DNA from: an uncultured Desulfovibrionaceae bacterium
GTDB taxonomy: Bacteria > Desulfobacterota > Desulfovibrionia > Desulfovibrionales > Desulfovibrionaceae
DNA: 64,000 nucleotides
NCBI GenBank assembly: GCA_944325195.1
Contig: CALUZB010000021.1
Span: 50,593 to 114,592, forward strand
Direction of reading: 5' to 3'
Within the stretch, counting starts at the first letter, position 1. The number at the start of each line of letters is the position of its first letter. Below are positions 19,622 through 30,818 of the stretch, in pieces. The position numbers and the translations under genes are program-made. The notes under the pieces are model-generated. The model was not told the DNA's origin. It ran no database searches and saw only the letters and a list, made by a program, of their open reading frames with translations.

Positions 19622-21470
19622 AGCAGAAGGTTATCAGCCATCAAAACCCGGCCTGATTTTTATTCAGTGCCTGGTTCTGGCCCTGTTCGTCACCTTTGTG
19701 CTGCGGTTCTGGTATCTGCAAATTCACAAAGGAACGGAATTTGCTCAACGCGCCTCCAATAATCGTCTGCATCAGAAACAAATATACGCACCGCGCGGCT
19801 TTCTGCAAGATCGTCACGGCATCCTGTTAGCGGAAAACAGGCCGGCATTCTCTCTGATTATCAATCAACAAGACTGCCCTGATATTACCGCCACTATTTC
19901 ACAAATAAGTGCCTGGACAGGAATTTCAGCGGAAAGCCTGCTTACACGTTATCAGCAGGAACGTCAGAAAAGCCAACGCAACGAGCCGATTTCACTAATC
20001 AACAATATTCCGCTGGAGCAAGTGGCAAAAATAGAGCCCTTTGTACAGCATGTGCCGGAGCTTTCCATTGAAACGCGTACACGACGCAACTACCCGCACG
20101 GTCCTCTTTTTGCGCATATTCTGGGGTATGTTGCAGAGGCAAACGAGAAGGAAATGGAAATGGATCCGGACCTTTCCCTAGGCGACGATATAGGCAAATT
20201 GGGCCTGGAATCCAGAATGGAAAAGCGCTTGCGGGGGCGTAAAGGCCTGGCCCTGGAAGAACGCAACGCTTACGGGATAAGCCTTTCATCTTCCATAGCC
20301 CGCGAAGCACAAAGCGGCGACTCCATCACACTTTCTTTGGATCTGCAGGTGCAGAAACTGGCGGTTAAAGCCCTGGGCGAGCACTCTGGCTGCATAGTGG
20401 TCATGGAACCTTACACAGGAAAAATTATTGCCATGGCAACCCAACCCTCTTTTGACAATAACGCGTTCGCAGTAGGCCTGACCAACGCCCAATGGGATGA
20501 ACTGCGGAACAACCCCCGTTTTCCCATGCAAAATCGAACTATCCAAAGCGAATACCCCCCCGGCTCAGTCTGGAAGCTGGTCACTGCCGGTGCATTCCTC
20601 AAAGAAGGGATAAAGCCAAGCGAAACCGTATTCTGTTCCGGTGAATATCGCATGGGCAACCGCAATTTCCGATGTTGGAAAAAAGGCGGCCATGGACACA
20701 TGAATATGAAATCAGCCTTAATAAATTCCTGTGACGTTTATTTCTACCATATGAGCGATAAGGTGGGGATCGATAAGATTTCCGCTTACGCCAAGTCCTG
20801 CGGTTTCGGTAAGCCGACCGGCATTGACCTCCCTTATGAACGGGGCGGTCTGGTTCCTTCACGAGAATGGAAACGTCAACGCACCGGCACATCCTGGCAG
20901 CGCGGTGAAACTCTGAACGTTTCCATTGGTCAGGGTGCCACTTTGGTTACCCCCCTACAGATAGCAGTTTATACATCAGCCCTGATTAACGGTGGATACC
21001 TGCTTAAGCCAAGCCTTATCCTCTCCGAACCACCCAAAGTGACGGGAAAACTGCCGTCAACTCCAGAGGAACGCAATTTTCTGGTGGAATCAATGCAAAT
21101 GACTGCTGAAAGCGGAACCGCAAGGGTAATCGCCCGTCCGGATGCTATTATGGGCGGCAAAACAGGAACCGCTCAGGTAAGACGTATTGAACAGGAACGT
21201 TTGAAAGCACACCAGATGGCTTATGAGCACCGTGACCATGCCTGGATTACCACATGGGCAAAAAAAGGCGACAAGTCGTATGTTGTTACAGTAATGGTAG
21301 AGCACGGCGGCGGCGGAAGCTCCACTGCCGGTCCGGTCGCCAGAGACATTTATAACTATCTGCTGAACGACAACTATCCAAGCAATCCTCCTTATCTGCA
21401 TTTCCTCAATCAAGCTGTGGAAGATTACGAACATGCCATTGTTGATGAAAGCAACCTTAATCACCCCTAA
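19605..21470 (+). CDS. mrdA: Penicillin-binding protein 2 (elongasome transpeptidase)
   Basis: 621-residue class B PBP that cross-links peptidoglycan during elongation. One membrane anchor at about residues 18-38, the dimerisation domain with the conserved RG(F)LQDRHGILLAEN block, then the transpeptidase with S321-V-W-K324 (catalytic serine and lysine), S375-C-D377 and K519-T-G521. All three active-site motifs are intact. It overlaps mreD and is followed 20 bases later by rodA, its glycosyltransferase partner. Confidence 0.96.
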   Translation: MKIELEAEGYQPSKPGLIFIQCLVLALFVTFVLRFWYLQIHKGTEFAQRASNNRLHQKQIYAPRGFLQDRHGILLAENRPAFSLIINQQDCPDITATISQISAWTGISAESLLTRYQQERQKSQRNEPISLINNIPLEQVAKIEPFVQHVPELSIETRTRRNYPHGPLFAHILGYVAEANEKEMEMDPDLSLGDDIGKLGLESRMEKRLRGRKGLALEERNAYGISLSSSIAREAQSGDSITLSLDLQVQKLAVKALGEHSGCIVVMEPYTGKIIAMATQPSFDNNAFAVGLTNAQWDELRNNPRFPMQNRTIQSEYPPGSVWKLVTAGAFLKEGIKPSETVFCSGEYRMGNRNFRCWKKGGHGHMNMKSALINSCDVYFYHMSDKVGIDKISAYAKSCGFGKPTGIDLPYERGGLVPSREWKRQRTGTSWQRGETLNVSIGQGATLVTPLQIAVYTSALINGGYLLKPSLILSEPPKVTGKLPSTPEERNFLVESMQMTAESGTARVIARPDAIMGGKTGTAQVRRIEQERLKAHQMAYEHRDHAWITTWAKKGDKSYVVTVMVEHGGGGSSTAGPVARDIYNYLLNDNYPSNPPYLHFLNQAVEDYEHAIVDESNLNHP

Positions 21471-21490
21471 TAACGGAATGCGTCTTTAAT

Positions 21491-22660
21491 ATGCTGTCGT
21501 TAAACCCGATAGAACACATGGATAAACGTTTGCTGGCTCACCTTAACTTGAGCCTGTTGCTGTTAATGCTGTCTTTGTTTCTGATAGGCATAGTCAATCT
21601 TTATTCTGCAAGCGCCAGCCTTCTGGAAGGCGGTATCCAACTGAACAACTTCTACCAGAAGCAGTTGATTTGGGGCGGCGTAGGTATGTTGGCAATGATT
21701 GGGGTGATGCTCTTCGACTACCGTCATCTCAAAAATATAACCATATTCCTGTATGCCGCAGCGCTTATTCTATTAATTCTTGTTTTACTGGTTGGCTCGG
21801 TATATTCGGGAGCAAGGCGCTGGCTTGACCTGGGAATATTAAGCTTTCAGCCTTCTGAACTTGCCAAAATAAGTGTACTACTTATGGGAGCTTTGGTTCT
21901 TTCCCGCTCTAAAGGCCCCCTGGGACCTTTAGGTCTGCTGGGAAGCATCAGTATAGGGCTGGTTCCGGCAGCTCTAATTCTGCTTCAACCGGACCTTGGG
22001 ACGGCATTGAATATATTAATGATTCTGGGTGGGATGACCCTGTTCAGAGGCATAAAAATATGGTTATGCACATTGATGGGAAGCACATTTACACTCAGCG
22101 CCCTCGCCTATTTCCTGCTTTACAAACTTGGGGCCGTGCCCTCGTGGTGGAGCATGCTCCATCCATACCAACAAAAACGGATTTTAACCTTCCTCAACCC
22201 TGAGAATGATCCTCAAGGCGCCGGTTATCATATTCGCCAGGCTCTGATTGCAATCGGATCGGGTGAGACTTGGGGCAAAGGATTTTTAGAAGGCCCGCAA
22301 AGCAAGTTGCTTTATCTGCCGGAGCGGCATACCGACTTTGCGATAGCCGTATTCGGAGAAGAATGGGGGTTTGTAGGGTGTGTATTCCTGATGTCTTTGT
22401 TCTGCTTATTTCTGCTTTCAATATTTACAATAGCTCGGGACGCCAAAGATAGATTTGGAACATATATAGCTATTGGCGTCTTCTTTTATTTTTTCTGGCA
22501 AATTTTTATTAATATAGGTATGGTGCTTGGGTTGCTGCCAGTGGTAGGTATGCCCCTGCCCTTCATCAGTTATGGCGGCAGTTCCACCCTGGTAAATTTC
22601 TGCTTGGTGGGCCTGGTGCTTAATGTAAGTATACGTCGTTTCGTATTTAAAAGTAAATAG
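21491..22660 (+). CDS. rodA: Rod shape-determining SEDS glycosyltransferase RodA
   Basis: 389-residue polytopic SEDS protein that polymerises lipid II with PBP2. About ten membrane helices and the family landmarks GARRWLDLGILSFQPSELAK, LLQPDLGTA and the C-terminal PLPFISYGGSS are present. The start at 21491 has no clear ribosome site, nor does the in-frame ATG ten codons later (MDKRLLAH), so the N-terminus is uncertain by ten residues. Confidence 0.95.
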   Translation: MLSLNPIEHMDKRLLAHLNLSLLLLMLSLFLIGIVNLYSASASLLEGGIQLNNFYQKQLIWGGVGMLAMIGVMLFDYRHLKNITIFLYAAALILLILVLLVGSVYSGARRWLDLGILSFQPSELAKISVLLMGALVLSRSKGPLGPLGLLGSISIGLVPAALILLQPDLGTALNILMILGGMTLFRGIKIWLCTLMGSTFTLSALAYFLLYKLGAVPSWWSMLHPYQQKRILTFLNPENDPQGAGYHIRQALIAIGSGETWGKGFLEGPQSKLLYLPERHTDFAIAVFGEEWGFVGCVFLMSLFCLFLLSIFTIARDAKDRFGTYIAIGVFFYFFWQIFINIGMVLGLLPVVGMPLPFISYGGSSTLVNFCLVGLVLNVSIRRFVFKSK

Positions 22661-22681
22661 TAAATCGATAGTGAGGTTTCT

Positions 22682-23077
22682 ATGGCCAGAGACGAAATTA
22701 ACGCCTTTTTAGGCTCCGGTACCATATATACAGGAGATCTGTCCTTTGAAGGAGCAGTACGAATTGACGGCACTTTCTCCGGAAATATAACATCTGAAGG
22801 CACTCTGATTGTAGGGCAAGGCGCCAATGTAAAAGGCACGCTTAAAGTCGGCGCATTGGTAGCAAGCGGAGCAATTGAAGGGAATGTGGTTGTCAACGGT
22901 AAGGCTGTATTGCACAAGTCAGCAACCCTGCAAGGCAAATTATCCACCAAACTGTTGGTAATGGAAGAAGGGGCCATGCTTGACGGCGACCTGTGCATGA
23001 GAAATATCGATAAAACAGAGGAGTCCCTAGCGGTAAATAACCAAGAATGGCCTGCAATAAAGGAGTCTTTACAATAA
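22682..23077 (+). CDS. Bactofilin cytoskeletal protein
   Basis: 131 residues with the DUF583/bactofilin beta-helix core: GTIYTGDLSFEGAVRIDGTF, followed by short repeats of hydrophobic-Gly strands (GTLIVGQGANVKG, EGNVVVNG). Bactofilins self-polymerise without nucleotide and scaffold cell-wall enzymes. GAGG lies 6 bases before the ATG. Its position straight after rodA supports a role in shape. A 6-bp hairpin (CCTGAG / CTCAGG, 23102-23124) follows the stop but lacks a T-run. Confidence 0.93.
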   Translation: MARDEINAFLGSGTIYTGDLSFEGAVRIDGTFSGNITSEGTLIVGQGANVKGTLKVGALVASGAIEGNVVVNGKAVLHKSATLQGKLSTKLLVMEEGAMLDGDLCMRNIDKTEESLAVNNQEWPAIKESLQ

Positions 23078-23126
23078 AGCCCATTTTTACCGCCGGCATA
23101 GCCTGAGGGAAAAATAAACTCAGGGC

Positions 23127-23155
23127 TTGTCATTTCTTACATACTATACTATTAT
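23127..23155 (+). promoter_or_regulatory. Sigma-70 promoter of the ATP synthase operon
   Basis: -35 TTGTCA (23127-23132), 17-bp spacer, -10 TATTAT (23150-23155); each box has 5 of 6 consensus bases. It predicts a 5' leader of about 113 bases before the first b subunit. Confidence 0.75.
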
Positions 23156-23233
23156 GCCCCTCAATAATCATTAACAATGGTTATTAACAGGGACGTTTAT
23201 AGCAAACTGCTTAATAAGGTAGTATCGCTGCTC

Positions 23234-23250
23234 ACCCCGCCTAACGGGGT
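23234..23250 (+). promoter_or_regulatory. Leader hairpin upstream of the ATP synthase operon
   Basis: ACCCCG-CCTAA-CGGGGT, a perfect 6-bp GC-rich hairpin followed by TTTCC, 24 bases before the first atp start codon. It could be an mRNA-stabilising element or a weak attenuator. Confidence 0.4.
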
Positions 23251-23274
23251 TTCCAATACTACAGGGACAATATC

Positions 23275-23691
23275 ATGATAGATTTAGATTTTACCGCGGT
23301 TATCCAGTTTGTAAACTTTCTCATCACAATGGTGGTCCTGAACTACCTTCTGATTAATCCCATACGTAGGATAATCAAACAGCGTAAGGAAACAATGGCT
23401 CAGATGCAGGGTGTGATAAACACCGCCCGTGACACATCTGAAGATAAACTTGAAAACTACAATAAATCCTTGCTTGATTATCGGGCGAAAGCAGCTAAGG
23501 AGCGTGAAGAGCTTCGCAATAATGCTTTGGCCCGCGAACGTGAAATTACTGAGGCTGCGCTTGCCGACACGCAGGCCAGGCTGCAAAAGGCCCGGGCGGA
23601 AATTTCCGCTCAGGTTGAAGCTGCCATGACTGAACTCCGGCAGAATGTGCCCAACCTTGCTAAAGAGGCTGCCAGTAAAATTCTCGCTTAA
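23275..23691 (+). CDS. atpF: ATP synthase F0 subunit b' (peripheral stalk)
   Basis: 138 residues: one N-terminal membrane helix (about 8-28, VIQFVNFLITMVVLNYLL) and a long charged helix to the C-terminus, the layout of b-type stalk subunits. It is the first gene of the operon and one of two b-type genes in tandem, implying a b/b' heterodimer as in photosynthetic and many deltaproteobacterial enzymes. No a or c subunit gene is adjacent, so F0 is encoded elsewhere. Confidence 0.9.
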   Translation: MIDLDFTAVIQFVNFLITMVVLNYLLINPIRRIIKQRKETMAQMQGVINTARDTSEDKLENYNKSLLDYRAKAAKEREELRNNALAREREITEAALADTQARLQKARAEISAQVEAAMTELRQNVPNLAKEAASKILA

Positions 23692-23815
23692 TCCCGGGAG
23701 TTTCTGGTTTGGGATAACCGGACAGGAAAACGGTTTGGGAATTGAATAAGCTCGAATTCCAATTTAATCAAACCACCTGCCACCGCTCTTACGAGCTTAA
23801 ATTTAAGGAAGCAGT

Positions 23816-24370
23816 ATGAGATATATCTGGGGAGCTGTAATAATCCTTTTCTTAATGTCCACCCCGGCATTAGCTGCTGGTCACCTTACAGAGGCCTCCT
23901 GGGAAGACCTTAAATTCAGAATTATAAATTTCTTGCTGTTTGCCGGCATAATGATTTGGTTATTATGGCGCCGGGTCCGTGATTATTACGTAGGGCGCCG
24001 CCAAAAAATTGCTGAAGACCTTGCGAATCTCGAGCAGGAAAAGGCTGAAGCGGAGCGTCGTTTGGCTGAAGTGGAAAGCCATATCGCCAATCTTAAAGCT
24101 GAAGGCGAAACAATTCTGGCTGAATATCGTAAGCAAGGTGAAAATATCCAGAATGCAATCATTGCCAGGGCTGAAGCTACTGCGGCTCAAATTACAGAGC
24201 AGGCTAAGTTTGCTGTTGACAATGAAGCAAAAATGGCAGCGGATAATTTACGTGAATCGGTTGCCGATATGGTTGCCGAAGCTTGTGAAGAGCTGTTGAA
24301 AAAGCAGCTTGGAAAAGAAGAGCACGCAAAGCTTATTGATAAATATCTCAACAAGGTGGTGCTCAATTGA
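23816..24370 (+). CDS. atpF: ATP synthase F0 subunit b
   Basis: 184 residues. A signal-like hydrophobic N-terminus (residues 4-20, ending ALAAG), then a second membrane helix (about 38-54, IINFLLFAGIMIWLLW), then a charged amphipathic helix. b subunits with a cleavable-looking N-terminus are known from related bacteria. AAGGAAG lies just before the ATG. Its stop overlaps the atpH start. It follows the first b-type gene after 124 bases. Confidence 0.92.
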   Translation: MRYIWGAVIILFLMSTPALAAGHLTEASWEDLKFRIINFLLFAGIMIWLLWRRVRDYYVGRRQKIAEDLANLEQEKAEAERRLAEVESHIANLKAEGETILAEYRKQGENIQNAIIARAEATAAQITEQAKFAVDNEAKMAADNLRESVADMVAEACEELLKKQLGKEEHAKLIDKYLNKVVLN

Positions 24371-24918
24371 GTAACAACATTGCCACTAGAAGGTATGCTC
24401 AGGCTCTTTTTGATATTGGCCGGGGCAAGGGGAAGGCGGATCTCTCACAAATCGGCAGGGACCTTGAGGTTCTGAAAGAGTGTTTGGATATTTCTCCTGA
24501 GCTTACAAACCTGTTTGCTAATCCGATTTTTTCAATTGAGGAAAAAGGCAAAGTTCTAGACAGTCTGCTTAAAAAAAACGGCATCAGTGAAACGGCCAAG
24601 AATTTTTGTCGTCTGCTTTTGGAAAAAGGGCGTTTGCCACTTCTGGCAGATATAGCAACTGCCTACCATGATATGCTTGATCATATGGCGGGTATAGTCA
24701 GAAGTGAACTGATCACGGCCGTAGAACTTACTTCTGAACGTCAGGCGGAAATCAGAAGCAGCCTGGAAGCTAAGTCTGGTAAAAAACTGGCTATGAATTT
24801 CAGTGTTGACCCCGATATCATTGGCGGCTTGATACTTAAAATTGACGACCGTGCGCTCGACGGAAGCCTCAGAGCGCAAATCAACATCCTTCGGGAAAAT
24901 ATGAAAAGAGGTGAGTAG
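24367..24918 (+). CDS. atpH: ATP synthase F1 subunit delta (TTG start)
   Basis: 183 residues with the OSCP/delta fold signatures ([15 protein letters not shown] at the start; [20 protein letters not shown] near the end). The only start consistent with the family N-terminus is a TTG whose last three bases are the TGA stop of the b-subunit gene, giving a TTGA overlap. This indicates translational coupling and perhaps deliberately low initiation of this single-copy subunit. Confidence 0.93.
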   Translation: MSNNIATRRYAQALFDIGRGKGKADLSQIGRDLEVLKECLDISPELTNLFANPIFSIEEKGKVLDSLLKKNGISETAKNFCRLLLEKGRLPLLADIATAYHDMLDHMAGIVRSELITAVELTSERQAEIRSSLEAKSGKKLAMNFSVDPDIIGGLILKIDDRALDGSLRAQINILRENMKRGE

Positions 24919-24922
24919 GGCC

Positions 24923-26434
24923 ATGCAGATTAGATCTGAAGAAATCAGTAAAATTATTCAAGAGCAGATCGAAGGCTATGAGCAGCGCGTGGAGATGTCG
25001 GAAACCGGCACAGTGCTGTATGTAGGCGACGGTATTGCCCGTGTGTATGGTGTAAAGAACGCCATGGCCATGGAGCTTCTTGAATTTCCAGGCGGAATCA
25101 TGGGAATGGTGCTGAACCTGGAAGAAGACAACGTGGGCGTTGCTCTTCTTGGCGAGGACGTGGATATTAAAGAAGGCGATCCGGTTAAACGTACCGGGCG
25201 CATCTTCTCCGTGCCCGTAGGGGAAGCGGTTATGGGACGCGTTCTCAACCCACTTGGTCAGCCCATTGATGGGCTTGGTCCGGTAAGTGCTGAGGAATTC
25301 CGCCCGGTAGAGCTGAAAGCACCAGGTATCATTGCCCGTAAATCTGTGCATGAGCCTATGATGACCGGTCTCAAAGCCATTGATGCAATGACCCCGATTG
25401 GACGTGGTCAACGCGAGTTGGTAATTGGAGACCGTCAAACTGGTAAGTCGGCAGTCTGCATTGATGCTATTTTGGCCCAAAAAGATACTGACGTACATTG
25501 CTTCTATGTAGCCATCGGGCAAAAGAAGTCCACAGTGGCATTGGTTGCCGATACTTTACGTAAGTATGGAGCAATGGAATACACCACCATTATTTCGGCC
25601 ACTGCGGCTGACCCGGCTCCGCTTCAGTATATTGCTGCCTATTCCGGCTGCACTATGGCAGAGCACTACCGTGACAATGGTAAGCATGCGTTGATTATTT
25701 ATGACGACCTTTCCAAACAGGCCGTAGCTTACCGACAAATGTCCCTGCTGCTCCGTCGCCCTCCGGGACGTGAAGCTTACCCTGGTGACGTTTTCTACCT
25801 CCACTCCCGTTTGTTGGAGCGGGCAGCCAAGCTTAGCGATAACCTTGGGGCCGGTTCTCTGACGGCATTGCCGATTATTGAAACTCAAGCCGGTGACGTT
25901 TCTGCATACATCCCAACTAACGTAATCTCCATTACTGATGGTCAGGTTTTCCTTGAGCAGAACTTATTTAACTCCGGCGTGCGGCCGGCGATTAACGCAG
26001 GTATCTCCGTATCACGCGTGGGTGGGGCAGCTCAAATTAAAGCAATGAAGCAAGTTGCCGGTTCTCTTCGCCTGGACTTGGCCCAGTATAGAGAACTTGC
26101 TGCGTTTGCCCAGTTCGGTTCAGATCTTGACAGCGCCACTCAGGCGCGAATTGATCGCGGTGTCCGATTAGTTGAACTGCTCAAACAGCCCCAATACCAG
26201 CCCATGCCGGTAGAGGAGCAGGTTGCCTCACTGTTTGCTGCTACTCGTGGTTATTTGGATGATATTCCGGTTGCACATGTGCGTCGTTTTGAAACAGAGT
26301 ACCTGGAATATATGCGCTCCAGCAAGTCTGATATTCTGAGTGATATCAAAGCTAAAAAGGAAATAGACGCGGATATCGAAAAACGCTTGCGTGATGCTAT
26401 TCAAGAGTTCAAGCAGGGTTTTAAATCCAACTAA
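24923..26434 (+). CDS. atpA: ATP synthase F1 subunit alpha
   Basis: 503 residues, standard length, from the ATG at 24923 (a GTG four codons upstream is less likely). The regulatory-site Walker [16 protein letters not shown] and the C-terminal half with the alpha/beta signature ([14 protein letters not shown]) are intact. Part of atpF'-F-H-A-G-D-C. Confidence 0.98.
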   Translation: MQIRSEEISKIIQEQIEGYEQRVEMSETGTVLYVGDGIARVYGVKNAMAMELLEFPGGIMGMVLNLEEDNVGVALLGEDVDIKEGDPVKRTGRIFSVPVGEAVMGRVLNPLGQPIDGLGPVSAEEFRPVELKAPGIIARKSVHEPMMTGLKAIDAMTPIGRGQRELVIGDRQTGKSAVCIDAILAQKDTDVHCFYVAIGQKKSTVALVADTLRKYGAMEYTTIISATAADPAPLQYIAAYSGCTMAEHYRDNGKHALIIYDDLSKQAVAYRQMSLLLRRPPGREAYPGDVFYLHSRLLERAAKLSDNLGAGSLTALPIIETQAGDVSAYIPTNVISITDGQVFLEQNLFNSGVRPAINAGISVSRVGGAAQIKAMKQVAGSLRLDLAQYRELAAFAQFGSDLDSATQARIDRGVRLVELLKQPQYQPMPVEEQVASLFAATRGYLDDIPVAHVRRFETEYLEYMRSSKSDILSDIKAKKEIDADIEKRLRDAIQEFKQGFKSN

Positions 26435-26461
26435 TTAATATTCCGGGTCAGGAGCGCACAC

Positions 26462-27370
26462 ATGGCGTCACTTAAGAACGTAAGAATGAAAATTGCCGGG
26501 GTCAAAAAGACCAAGCAGATTACTAAGGCTATGAACATGGTTTCATCGGCTAAGCTGCGCGGTGCCCAGGCAAGGATCGAGAAATTCAGGCCTTATGCCG
26601 ATAAGTTCTATAATATGCTCGCTGAGTTCTCCGGGCAACTTGGCGGGACTACTCATCCACTCTTGCAAAAGCGGGAGGAAATTAAGAATGTCGGTATTCT
26701 GTTGGTCACATCTGACCGTGGTCTGGCCGGGGCATTCAACGCCAACTTGATTTCCGCCGCCTACCATTTAGCACGGGAAAAAGAAAACGCGGGCACTACA
26801 CCTGTGTTTTACTGCATCGGTCGCAAAGGTGTGGACTCTATCCGCAAATCCGGCTGGCCACAGGGGCTTGCGCTTACAGATCAGATGGGCTCCTTAAACT
26901 GGAGTGTGGCTTCTGACATCGGAAACCAGGTTATTGAGGCTTATACAAACGGTTCAATCGATGAATTAAATATCATTTATGGTCAATTCATCAGTATTGC
27001 CAAGCAAGATGTGAGCTCACTCACTATTTTACCTGTTTCACACAATAAGGAAATATCCAATGAGACTCCAACTGCCCCCGGAGAAGGAGATGGCCATGAA
27101 GTGCAGGCTGGGGATATCATTTATGAGCCTGAAGGCGATGTGCTTCTGGCGGAACTTTTGCCCCGTTTCGTCAAAGTCCAAATTCATCGCGCCCTGCTAG
27201 ATACTTCAGCCTCTGAACACGCCGCGCGCATGAATGCGATGGATAATGCCACTCGCAACTGTGACGATATTACAGCAAGTCTTACGCTTTTGTACAACAA
27301 AACCAGACAGGCTGTTATTACTACAGAACTTATAGACATAGTGGGCGGTGTTGAGGCCCTGAACGGATAA
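26462..27370 (+). CDS. atpG: ATP synthase F1 subunit gamma
   Basis: 302 residues; the rotor shaft. N-terminal RMKIAGVKKTKQITKAMNMV and C-terminal MDNATRNCDDIT...YNKTRQAVITTELI helices are canonical. About 15-20 residues rich in Gly, Glu and Pro (around 200-220) form a loop longer than in E. coli. AGGAG precedes the ATG. Confidence 0.97.
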   Translation: MASLKNVRMKIAGVKKTKQITKAMNMVSSAKLRGAQARIEKFRPYADKFYNMLAEFSGQLGGTTHPLLQKREEIKNVGILLVTSDRGLAGAFNANLISAAYHLAREKENAGTTPVFYCIGRKGVDSIRKSGWPQGLALTDQMGSLNWSVASDIGNQVIEAYTNGSIDELNIIYGQFISIAKQDVSSLTILPVSHNKEISNETPTAPGEGDGHEVQAGDIIYEPEGDVLLAELLPRFVKVQIHRALLDTSASEHAARMNAMDNATRNCDDITASLTLLYNKTRQAVITTELIDIVGGVEALNG

Positions 27371-28798
<1,428 letters not shown>

Positions 28799-28809
28799 AG
28801 GTGTAGAGT

Positions 28810-29220
28810 ATGGAAAAGGGCATTCACCTGTCAATTGTAACCCCCGATGATATTGTGTTTGATGCGCCAGTCAATTATGTCGGCATACCAGGCACTCTAG
28901 GCGATTTCGGGGTTTACCCCGGCCACGCCGCCCTGCTTTCCTCGCTGCGCACTGGTTGTCTGACCTATAAAACAGAAGATCGCACTGTTAATGTATTTGT
29001 AAGCGGCGGCTTTGTTGATGTTACAAAAGATAATGTCACTGTCTTGGCAGATGCAGCAACCCCGGCAGATTTGATCGATGTGGACAGGGCGGCTCGGGCT
29101 AAAGAAAGGGCAGAAGCACGCCTTAAAGAACAGGCACAGGATGTTGATTTGGCAAGAGCTCATGCTGCGCTTAACCGGGCGATTATGCGTCTTAATATAG
29201 CTTCCTCAACACATGAATAG
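28810..29220 (+). CDS. atpC: ATP synthase F1 subunit epsilon
   Basis: 136 residues: beta-sandwich N-domain (GIPGTLGDFGVYPGHAALLS) followed by the two-helix C-terminal hairpin rich in Ala, Arg and Glu. Last gene of the operon, followed by a strong terminator. Confidence 0.95.
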   Translation: MEKGIHLSIVTPDDIVFDAPVNYVGIPGTLGDFGVYPGHAALLSSLRTGCLTYKTEDRTVNVFVSGGFVDVTKDNVTVLADAATPADLIDVDRAARAKERAEARLKEQAQDVDLARAHAALNRAIMRLNIASSTHE

Positions 29221-29254
29221 TGTTTCCAATACAAACGTTAGGTTATCTGACAGC

Positions 29255-29290
29255 ATCAGGGGAAGAGGCTTTTTTCTTCCCCTGATTTTT
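29255..29290 (+). terminator. Rho-independent terminator of the ATP synthase operon
   Basis: A perfect 12-bp stem ATCAGGGGAAGA / TCTTCCCCTGAT with an 8-nt loop and a five-T tail, 34 bases after the atpC stop. Confidence 0.92.
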
Positions 29291-29469
29291 ACCTGGTCTA
29301 AGCCAGGACTGAATAATAGCTCCAATTGATGTAACCAGATATCCTCAATTTAACTCATAGATAATGCGGCCCGCTAAGATAGAACTAAATATCAGACTTA
29401 GGCTGAACCACTCCACATAGACAATAAATTGGTGCTGCTGATAAAATCCGGCTTGTACAGGTTGTTATC

Positions 29470-30459
29470 ATGCAAATTATTTCCGCCCCCCCTTTAATGC
29501 CGCATTTATCTGAGGGTGCCTGTGTAACCTGGGGAAATTTTGATGGAGTACATCTCGGACATCAAAAATTGCTTAACCATGTTGTAACCAGCGCACACCA
29601 GCAGGGTTCAGCTTCTGTTGTAATTACTTTTTATCCACATCCCTTGCAGGTAGTGGGAACAACGCCCCCTATCATAACCTGCATGCACACAAAACTGGAA
29701 CTTATTGCCGACATGGGCCTGGATTTTGCCGTAGTGCTCCCGTTTACCAATGAGCTTGCAGCATTGGAGCCGGAAGACTTTGTTCATAAAGTTCTGGCTG
29801 GTCCGCTGAATACCAAAAAGATAATCATGGGCTACAGTTCCTTTTTCGGAAAAGGCAGACGCGGCTCCGCCACCCTACTTTCAAACATGGGTAAAAGTTT
29901 GAACTTCTCAGTTGAACAACTCCCCCCTGTGCTGTTCGGAGGCTCTGTTGTCAGCTCCACAAGAGTGCGTAAACTCATTGCCGAAGGAAACGTCAAACTT
30001 GTTGCACCACTTTTAGGGCGCAATCATTTTGTGGAAGGATATGTGGTAAGAGGACGCGGGTTAGGCAGACAACTCGGCTTTCCGACTTTAAATGTTCACC
30101 CCGGTTTATACCCCACCAATATGTCTGTTTTTGGAGACGAACAAAAGCTACAGGACGATCCCGGAGAGGGTGGGGGCATGATACCCTGTCCGGGCGTATA
30201 TGCTGCATATACAGAAGTTGCAGGCAAATTACTGCCTTCGGTAGTCAGTATTGGTACCAATCCCACTTTCGAACACACTCATGGCAAGCTGAACCAGACA
30301 CTTGAATCGCATATTCTGGATTTTAACCGTGATATATATGGGCAAAACGTTCGTATTCATTTCAAAAGTTTTCTGCGCCCTACCTCCAGGTTCAATACTC
30401 CGGCTCAACTTATAGCACAAATTAAGCTCGACGTACAAAAGGCAAGAGAAATACTATGA
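29470..30459 (+). CDS. ribF: Bifunctional riboflavin kinase / FAD synthetase
   Basis: 329 residues; converts riboflavin to FMN and FAD. The N-terminal nucleotidyltransferase has VTWGNFDGVHLGHQKLL and VSSTRVRKLI (ISSTxIR motif); the C-terminal kinase has GRGLGRQLGFPTLN and ESHILDFNRDIYG. An insert of about 25 residues rich in Asp, Gly and Glu (around residues 220-240) interrupts the kinase domain relative to E. coli. It is an isolated gene between the atp terminator and the srf locus. Confidence 0.96.
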   Translation: MQIISAPPLMPHLSEGACVTWGNFDGVHLGHQKLLNHVVTSAHQQGSASVVITFYPHPLQVVGTTPPIITCMHTKLELIADMGLDFAVVLPFTNELAALEPEDFVHKVLAGPLNTKKIIMGYSSFFGKGRRGSATLLSNMGKSLNFSVEQLPPVLFGGSVVSSTRVRKLIAEGNVKLVAPLLGRNHFVEGYVVRGRGLGRQLGFPTLNVHPGLYPTNMSVFGDEQKLQDDPGEGGGMIPCPGVYAAYTEVAGKLLPSVVSIGTNPTFEHTHGKLNQTLESHILDFNRDIYGQNVRIHFKSFLRPTSRFNTPAQLIAQIKLDVQKAREIL

Positions 30460-30687
30460 GCTTTCACTTGTTCCGGCTCTCTCCCCAAGCGTGCCCGGAC
30501 CACAAATTGCTTGCTTTAGCCTCATTTCCGGGGCTATTGCCTGTTTCCCCAAGCAGTTCTGAAGCTTATAGTCTTTTGCGCTGTGGGTTATGCTTGAATA
30601 GTGTATAGCGGAGCTCGCCTTCACCAATCCCGCTTATGTCGTCTGACCTGCTCACAGTGCTTAAGCAGCCTTTCAAGCTCCCCTATG

Positions 30688-30716
30688 TTGACTGTCTTAA
30701 AATTGAATAGTAATCT
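30688..30716 (+). promoter_or_regulatory. Candidate promoter of the srf-type locus
   Basis: -35 TTGACT (30688-30693), 17-bp spacer, weak -10 TAATCT (30711-30716), about 100 bases before the lipoprotein gene. The 359-base gap (30460-30818) holds nothing else I can support; a 51-codon frame overlapping the ribF stop has no ribosome site and no recognisable features. Confidence 0.4.
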
Positions 30717-30818
30717 GGAATCAGGAATATTGTGACGTCCCTTACGTGCTGAATATGCTAATCAAGCCGTATTGTTTCAATCTAACCGGGTTGACGGAAG
30801 GAGCAAGGAGCGCAAGTC

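Noticed and set aside
24881..25522. A 213-codon minus-strand frame opposite atpA.
   Set aside because: Shadow of the highly conserved atpA coding sequence; no family features or ribosome site.
30456..30608. A 51-codon frame overlapping the ribF stop (ATGA).
   Set aside because: No ribosome site other than coupling, low-complexity Ser/Leu/Pro product and no recognisable family.
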